From the NCBI GenBank assembly GCA_944388865.1, contig CALXKM010000049.1, positions 113,072 through 177,071 on the forward strand: a stretch of DNA of 64,000 nt, written 5' to 3'. Numbering within the stretch: the stretch's first letter is position 1; the number at the start of each line of letters is the position of its first letter. This document shows positions 60,127 through 64,000 of this stretch, one piece after another. The stretch comes from an uncultured Duodenibacillus sp. Its GTDB lineage: Bacteria > Pseudomonadota > Gammaproteobacteria > Burkholderiales > Burkholderiaceae_F. Below the pieces are notes generated by a model that saw nothing but the letters and a program-made list of their open reading frames with translations, was not told the origin of the DNA and did not search any database. The translations under genes were made by a program, and so were the position numbers.

Positions 60127-61689
60127 TTAAGCCTTCATCTTGGCAAACTGTTCGCCTGCGATCATGCCAAAGGTGAGGGCATCAATCACGGCGACCGTAC
60201 CCAGGCGAGAAGCGCCGTGCACGCCGCCCGTGACTTCGCCGCCGGCGTACAGTCCCTTGATCGGGGCGTGCGTCGTGGCCGAGATGACCTGAGCGTTGTT
60301 GTTGATCATCACGCCGCCCATGGTGTGGTGAATCTTCGGGCAGACTTCAATGCCGTAGAACGGGGGCTTGGAAACATCGAGCCCCTTGTTGAACTTGAGA
60401 ATGCGGTTGAAGTCCTTGTCGGTGCCTTCCTTGACGAAGTTGTTGAACTTCTTGACTTCAGCAAGGAATGCGTCCTGCTTGATGCCGAAGTGCTTGGCAA
60501 GAGCTTCGAGGGTATCGAACTTTTTGACCGTGCCCATTTCGAGCGGCAGCTTCACGAACGAAGGATTGATGGCCTTGACGATGGCATCGTCGCACACGGC
60601 AATCGGGTAGTTCTGATCGGTGCCGATGACCTTAAAGAGTGCATCGGCCTTGATCTTGCGGCCGGCGTGTTCGTCCATGAAGCGCTTGCCGGTCTTGCGG
60701 TCCACGACAAGGCCAAGGTCCATGCAGGCGTGGTTGGTGAAGTTGACGGATACGCCGAATCCCTTTTCATGCGGGTTGCAGTAGGGCAGGAACTGCAGCC
60801 AGCAGAGCTGCACGGGAGCCGCGCCGATGCCCAAAGCCTTGATGAGCACGCCGGCCGTGGCACCGGGCTGGTTGGTGGAGTCGGTTGTGGGGACAACGCG
60901 CGGATCTTGAATCTGACGGAACCAGATGTCGCGCGAGAAGCCGCCCGCGGCAAGCATGACGCCGAGCTTGGCGCGCACAGTGTGGCTCTTGCCGGTCTTG
61001 TTTTCCAGATCGTCGCTGGCAAGCTTGTTGTTGAAGCGATAACCGGAACGATAGGTCACGCCGAGAACTTCGTTTTTGTCGTCGCTCACAATGAAGTCGT
61101 CGAACTTGGCTCGAGTGCGGATGACGACGTTTTTGATCTTTTTCAATTCAGCGTGCATTGGACGGATGTAGCCCGATCCGGAGCCAGCCTTGATTTCGTA
61201 GGAGCGCGGAACGGAGTGGCCGCCTTCAAAGAGCATGTGATTGGGCACGAACTCGCAGCCGCAGTCGACCACCATCTTGATCGTGTCGTTGCAGCGGTCG
61301 GCAATCGTTGCGAGAAGGTTCGTGTGGTTGATGCCGAGACCGTCGCGCAGGCAGTCTTCGATGAAGAGTTCCTTGCTGTCCTTGATGCCCTGAGCCTTCT
61401 GGACGGGGTTGCAGGGGCATGCGACGTTGCCGCCGCAGATGGCGGAATTGCCGCCGACGACGCTCATCTTTTCGAGCATCAGAACGCGCAGACCGGCGCG
61501 GCCGGCCTTCAGTGCGCAGGCCATGCCAGCAAAGCCCGAGCCGATGATGACGACGTCGAACTCTTCTTCATAGGATTTGACGGCAGAAGCGGGGATGCCG
61601 GCGTTGGCAGCAGCGGCAGCCACGAGGGCGCCGGAGGCGGCAACTGCAGATTTCAGAAAACCGCGGCGGGAGGTATCAACGTTTTCCAT
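60127..61689 (-). CDS. Tat-exported fumarate-reductase-type flavoprotein (flavocytochrome c family)
   Basis: A 520-residue flavoprotein with a twin-arginine signal (TSRRGFLKSAVAASGAL, residues 6-22), so it is folded and exported to the periplasm with FAD. The FAD motif is VVIIGSGFAGMACAL. All catalytic residues of soluble fumarate reductases look intact: the proton-donor Arg344 (MDEHAGRK), His454/His455 (IHHTMGGV) and Arg495 (GASRLG). Unlike Shewanella Fcc3 it has no heme domain; the divergent tetraheme cytochrome gene 327 bp away can supply that. Substrate may be fumarate or a related unsaturated acid. Confidence 0.9.
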   Translation of the reverse strand: MENVDTSRRGFLKSAVAASGALVAAAAANAGIPASAVKSYEEEFDVVIIGSGFAGMACALKAGRAGLRVLMLEKMSVVGGNSAICGGNVACPCNPVQKAQGIKDSKELFIEDCLRDGLGINHTNLLATIADRCNDTIKMVVDCGCEFVPNHMLFEGGHSVPRSYEIKAGSGSGYIRPMHAELKKIKNVVIRTRAKFDDFIVSDDKNEVLGVTYRSGYRFNNKLASDDLENKTGKSHTVRAKLGVMLAAGGFSRDIWFRQIQDPRVVPTTDSTNQPGATAGVLIKALGIGAAPVQLCWLQFLPYCNPHEKGFGVSVNFTNHACMDLGLVVDRKTGKRFMDEHAGRKIKADALFKVIGTDQNYPIAVCDDAIVKAINPSFVKLPLEMGTVKKFDTLEALAKHFGIKQDAFLAEVKKFNNFVKEGTDKDFNRILKFNKGLDVSKPPFYGIEVCPKIHHTMGGVMINNNAQVISATTHAPIKGLYAGGEVTGGVHGASRLGTVAVIDALTFGMIAGEQFAKMKA

Positions 61690-62016
61690 GATTAGAAATC
61701 CTTTTGTAATTGGACCTCGGTAAGGAGGAAGGAAGTGTTTTTTTGTCTGAGTTAAAGGCTCGACGCGCTTGCTGAGCTTTTTTTGGGGCTCGTGACGCTT
61801 CGATGCGTGAAGCGTTGCCTAGATGCCGGCGTCTGCGCCATGAACGACATTGTGGGCGTGCCTAGCTGGCGTTGATACATCCCGTGGGATGTATCCCGAA
61901 GGATGTAGCCGCAAAGCGTCTGGACTTTTCACAATGTCAGCGAAATTTCCCCCTGTGCGGAACGCTCAAACGAGAGATCAAACACCGCCCAATCCTTCTT
62001 ACAGGAGACAAAGATC
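61690..62016. other. Divergent regulatory region between flavoprotein and cytochrome genes
   Basis: A 327-bp region with no gene. It holds a stem ACGCTTC/GAAGCGT (61795-61815), the dyad at 61874-61895, and a third copy of the GGATGTA half-site at 61901-61907. No consensus sigma-70 promoter was recognised. Confidence 0.6.
61874..61895. promoter_or_regulatory. Candidate response-regulator operator
   Basis: Perfect inverted repeat: GATACATCCC 61874-61883 and GGGATGTATC 61886-61895 with a 2-bp centre, followed by a direct half-site GGATGTA at 61901-61907. It lies 122 bp before the cytochrome ATG and 185 bp before the flavoprotein start. Confidence 0.6.
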
Positions 62017-62382
62017 ATGACGAAATCGTCAATGGCTGCAAAAACAGTTTTCTTGGCAGCAGCCTGCGCTTTTTTTGCCGCTGCTCTTCCTGCCGGCGCG
62101 GCCGACAACTTTCTGGCGGATCGCCATAAGGCCAAGGGCTTGAGCTGCCAGATGTGCCATGGGCCGGATGCGAAGAACCCTCAGACGCCCACCATTGAGA
62201 CGTGCACCGCGTGCCATCAGAAGGATGCATTGGTGCAAAAGACGGCCAAGGTCAAGCCGACCAATCCGCACGTCTCGCCTCATTACGGCAAGGATTTGGA
62301 CTGCACCAACTGCCATATGGGTCATATGGAGTCGGAAAACTTCTGCAATCAGTGCCATCAATTCAACTTCAAAGTGCGCTGA
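62017..62382 (+). CDS. Periplasmic tetraheme cytochrome c
   Basis: A 121-residue exported cytochrome with a signal peptide (about 1-29) and four CxxCH heme sites: CQMCH 44-48, CTACH 63-67, CTNCH 96-100 and CNQCH 110-114. The spacing and size match the small tetraheme heme domain that is fused to FAD in Shewanella flavocytochrome c. It therefore probably delivers electrons from the quinol pool or a membrane cytochrome to the divergent flavoprotein. AGGAGA precedes the ATG by 9 bp. The porin gene follows after 59 bp. Confidence 0.92.
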   Translation: MTKSSMAAKTVFLAAACAFFAAALPAGAADNFLADRHKAKGLSCQMCHGPDAKNPQTPTIETCTACHQKDALVQKTAKVKPTNPHVSPHYGKDLDCTNCHMGHMESENFCNQCHQFNFKVR

Positions 62383-62441
62383 TGAAAGAGCCGACGTTTG
62401 ATTGACGGTTTTATCGATCGCAACAACAAGAAAGGAAAGAA

Positions 62442-63563
62442 ATGAACGCGATGAAAAAGACATGTGCTGCAGCAGCTGCTGCGGCGGCCTGCGCTGCTGC
62501 GGCTGCCGACGTGACGGTCTATGGATTGGTCGACTATGGGCTGATGTATACGGGAACGGACAACGGCTCAACGACGAGCCATGTCACGGAAATGACTTCA
62601 GGCAAAAATCTCGGATCTCGATTCGGCTTTAAGGGCACGGAAGATTTGGGAAACGGCGTGACGGTAGGCTTTATTCTTGAAAATGGCTTTAGCGCCGATA
62701 CAGGTGCGCTACCGTCCAACGGAAAGTTCTTTGATCGCGAGTCTACGCTTTATCTTGAGGGAGCCTTCGGCAACCTGAAGTTCGGCAGAATGACCCGCAT
62801 GACAGGTTCGACCGGGTCGTCTTGCATTTATGCGGGAAATATTGCGCCGATTTCGACCGGCTACGGCGATTCGATTCCCGGCTACAACGCAATCATGGCC
62901 GGAAATCTGCTTCGTTATGACAATGTCTTCATGTATTCGACGCCGGACTTCGCGGGCTTGAAGCTCTACGTGCAGTACTCGGGCGGCTATGCGCTCGAAG
63001 AAGGCGAAGTTGAAAACAAGTCTTCGGCCAATCGCTACTACGGGCTTGGCATGACCTACAAAAATGGACCATTCAACATGGCCGGCGCGGTTGAACGATT
63101 CAACTGGAAGAGCTATGACGCAGCAACTGATACGGCTGAGGACACAGATGATGGACTTGTTGTTTCAGCCGGTGCAGCCTATGACTTTGCGGTGCTCAAG
63201 TTCTTCTTGATGGGCGCATATTTTGACCATATGCCGCTGTCGATGGATTTTTACGGCGACAGAAACAGACTTCAAGGCGTCTTTGAAAATGATGACTTGC
63301 AGGGTTGGGGCATCAACACGGGAATCAACACCCCGCTTTTGGGAGGCAACCTGCGCGTGTCGCTGGCGTATCTCAATGCAGAGCCCTCGCAGAGTGCGCT
63401 TGCCAATCATGAGGTCGACCGCAGCAACGTGACGATCGGTTGGGAGAATAAACTCAGCAAGCGCACGACTCTCTACATGGGAGCAGCCTGGACGCAGGAC
63501 GATTATCAGGTGCTGACGGCAGAGCGCTACAGCGCAACGGTCGGTCTGATCCACAGCTTTTAG
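62442..63563 (+). CDS. Gram-negative trimeric porin (betaproteobacterial type)
   Basis: A 373-residue outer-membrane porin with a very Ala-rich signal peptide (about 1-21) and the mature start DVTVYGLVDYGLMY, typical of betaproteobacterial 16-strand porins. SRFGFKGTEDLGNG and LYLEGAFGNLKFGRM are early-strand motifs, and the last strand ends in Phe (VGLIHSF), the BAM recognition signal. AAAGGAAAGAA lies just upstream of the ATG. It follows the tetraheme cytochrome gene and may provide entry for the acceptor used by the flavoproteins. Confidence 0.92.
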   Translation: MNAMKKTCAAAAAAAACAAAAADVTVYGLVDYGLMYTGTDNGSTTSHVTEMTSGKNLGSRFGFKGTEDLGNGVTVGFILENGFSADTGALPSNGKFFDRESTLYLEGAFGNLKFGRMTRMTGSTGSSCIYAGNIAPISTGYGDSIPGYNAIMAGNLLRYDNVFMYSTPDFAGLKLYVQYSGGYALEEGEVENKSSANRYYGLGMTYKNGPFNMAGAVERFNWKSYDAATDTAEDTDDGLVVSAGAAYDFAVLKFFLMGAYFDHMPLSMDFYGDRNRLQGVFENDDLQGWGINTGINTPLLGGNLRVSLAYLNAEPSQSALANHEVDRSNVTIGWENKLSKRTTLYMGAAWTQDDYQVLTAERYSATVGLIHSF

Positions 63564-63572
63564 CATGTCGGC

Positions 63573-63608
63573 GGGAAGGTTGGCTGCTGCATCAAAGAGC
63601 CAGCCTTC
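63573..63608 (+). other. Stem-loop directly after the porin gene
   Basis: GGAAGGTTGGCT 63573-63584 pairs with AGCCAGCCTTCC 63597-63608 (12 bp, one G-U). No T-run follows, so read-through to the 63706 terminator is likely. Confidence 0.55.
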
Positions 63609-63686
63609 CATGCAAAGGATCATCTCAATAGCTTTTTCTCCTCGGAGCAAAGGTAGGTCGAAAGTCCTGCTGAGCTCAATACCAAT

Positions 63687-63700
63687 GCGAATATATTCGC
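63687..63700. other. 14-bp palindrome in the porin 3' region
   Basis: GCGAATATATTCGC is a perfect palindrome just 5 bp before a terminator hairpin; possible protein-binding site or small hairpin. Confidence 0.4.
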
Positions 63701-63705
63701 AGTTT

Positions 63706-63731
63706 GGGAACCTTCGGGTTCCCGTTTTTTT
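63706..63731 (+). terminator. UUCG-capped intrinsic terminator
   Basis: GGGAACC 63706-63712 and GGTTCCC 63717-63723 enclose a TTCG tetraloop, followed by G and seven T residues (63725-63731). It probably ends the cytochrome-porin transcript. Confidence 0.9.
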
Positions 63732-63861
63732 GCGTGAGCAGCTGGCAAAGTTCTTTGGGCGAAGCAAGAACGCGCAAAATTTTTTTGATAGCAGGCAACT
63801 GAATCTAAAGGAAATTTTCTGTTTTGCTGGAGAGCAAGGGAATTTTTTTTATAACAAAGTC

Positions 63862-63890
63862 TTGACAAGCGCGAAAATGATCTTCATAAT
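63862..63890 (+). promoter_or_regulatory. Strong sigma-70 promoter with UP-like element at the right edge
   Basis: TTGACA 63862-63867 and CATAAT 63885-63890 are spaced by 17 bp, preceded by an A/T tract (about 63838-63858) and followed by a G/C-rich GCGC discriminator. This layout is common at stable-RNA promoters. Predicted start is near 63897. Confidence 0.85.
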
Positions 63891-63897
63891 GCGCAAC

Positions 63898-63961
63898 CTC
63901 GCTTGAACGAAAGCGAGCAAAAACAAGTCTTCCGCAAAGAGAGTGCCCGACACTCTTTTTT
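63898..63961 (+). ncRNA. Possible short RNA or attenuated leader
   Basis: Right after the promoter come a hairpin CTCGCTT 63898-63904 with AAGCGAG 63911-63917, and a terminator-like stem AGAGTG 63940-63945 with CACTCT 63951-63956 followed by six T residues to 63961. A transcript of about 65 nt could end here, or this is a leader of a gene beyond the window. Confidence 0.4.
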
Positions 63962-64000
63962 GTTGGCCTCTGAAAGGCCGACCGGATCGAAAAGAAAAAA

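Larger units (their letters stand above)
63564..64000. other. Region after the porin gene: 3' hairpins, then an outward promoter
   Basis: No protein-coding gene is supported in the last 437 bp. It contains three porin 3'-side structures (63573-63608, 63687-63700, 63706-63731), an A/T-rich stretch (about 63773-63860), the consensus promoter at 63862-63890, and three short hairpins (63898-63917, 63940-63961, 63965-63979). Confidence 0.65.

Noticed and set aside
60217-61695. Long + strand open frame opposite the Tat-exported flavoprotein
   Set aside because: Shadow frame. The minus-strand protein has a Tat signal, FAD motif and catalytic residues; the + strand frame has none.

Overview
The window looks like the chromosome of a host-associated, anaerobic betaproteobacterium of the Burkholderiales, most like Sutterellaceae (Sutterella, Parasutterella and relatives). 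This is inferred from the gene order rimP-nusA-infB-rbfA-truB-typA, the polA / DUF2782 / thrB / BPSS1780-family block, a beta-type trimeric porin, and many anaerobic C4-dicarboxylate, fumarate and flavin-reductase genes. No rRNA, tRNA, CRISPR array, insertion sequence or prophage was recognised.

Region 1 (1-13 kb) is the conserved translation and transcription block: the tail of an upstream gene, a consensus promoter with an attenuator-like leader, then rimP, nusA, infB, rbfA, truB and typA, followed by a YchJ-like protein, dusA, an aldo/keto reductase and a secreted alpha/beta hydrolase. Region 2 (13-24.8 kb) holds a 1208-residue autotransporter with a zinc-protease-like HExxH motif, a mercaptopyruvate sulfurtransferase, an EamA transporter, proC, two tandem nitroreductase-like proteins, dinB, a BPSS1780-family membrane protein, thrB and a DUF2782 protein. 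Region 3 (24.9-34.5 kb) holds polA with a degenerate proofreading domain, an AAA-ATPase/PD-(D/E)XK gene split by one in-frame TAG, a META-domain lipoprotein, a ZIP metal transporter, a DUF1178 protein, a PPOX-fold protein, an AEC carrier and a D-cysteine desulfhydrase.

Region 4 (34.6-50 kb) is a carboxylate-metabolism island. ridA and a DcuC-type carrier diverge from a ttdA-ttdB-prpD-DASS operon, followed by a FadR-type GntR regulator, a UxaA/GarD-type dehydratase, an NAD-malic enzyme, an AspT-type transporter and class II fumarase. Two GGTATACC-centred dyads in the 612-bp divergent intergenic region are good candidates for the GntR operators. The genes suggest uptake of hydroxy- and C4-dicarboxylates, dehydration to oxaloacetate or fumarate, and fumarate-linked anaerobic redox balance.

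Region 5 (50-64 kb) is an anaerobic redox region. A fusion of a NuoF-type Fe-S domain with a GltD-type oxidoreductase is coupled to an [FeFe] hydrogenase, matching the glutamate-synthase-linked group A2 arrangement. Downstream lie a TtrS/TtrR-like two-component system, a fumarate-reductase-family flavoprotein, and a divergent pair of a Tat-exported flavoprotein and a tetraheme cytochrome c, then a porin. The last set looks like a substrate-sensing periplasmic respiratory module whose electron acceptor is unknown, and it is the best candidate here for an undescribed system. The window ends with a strong sigma-70 promoter reading out to the right.
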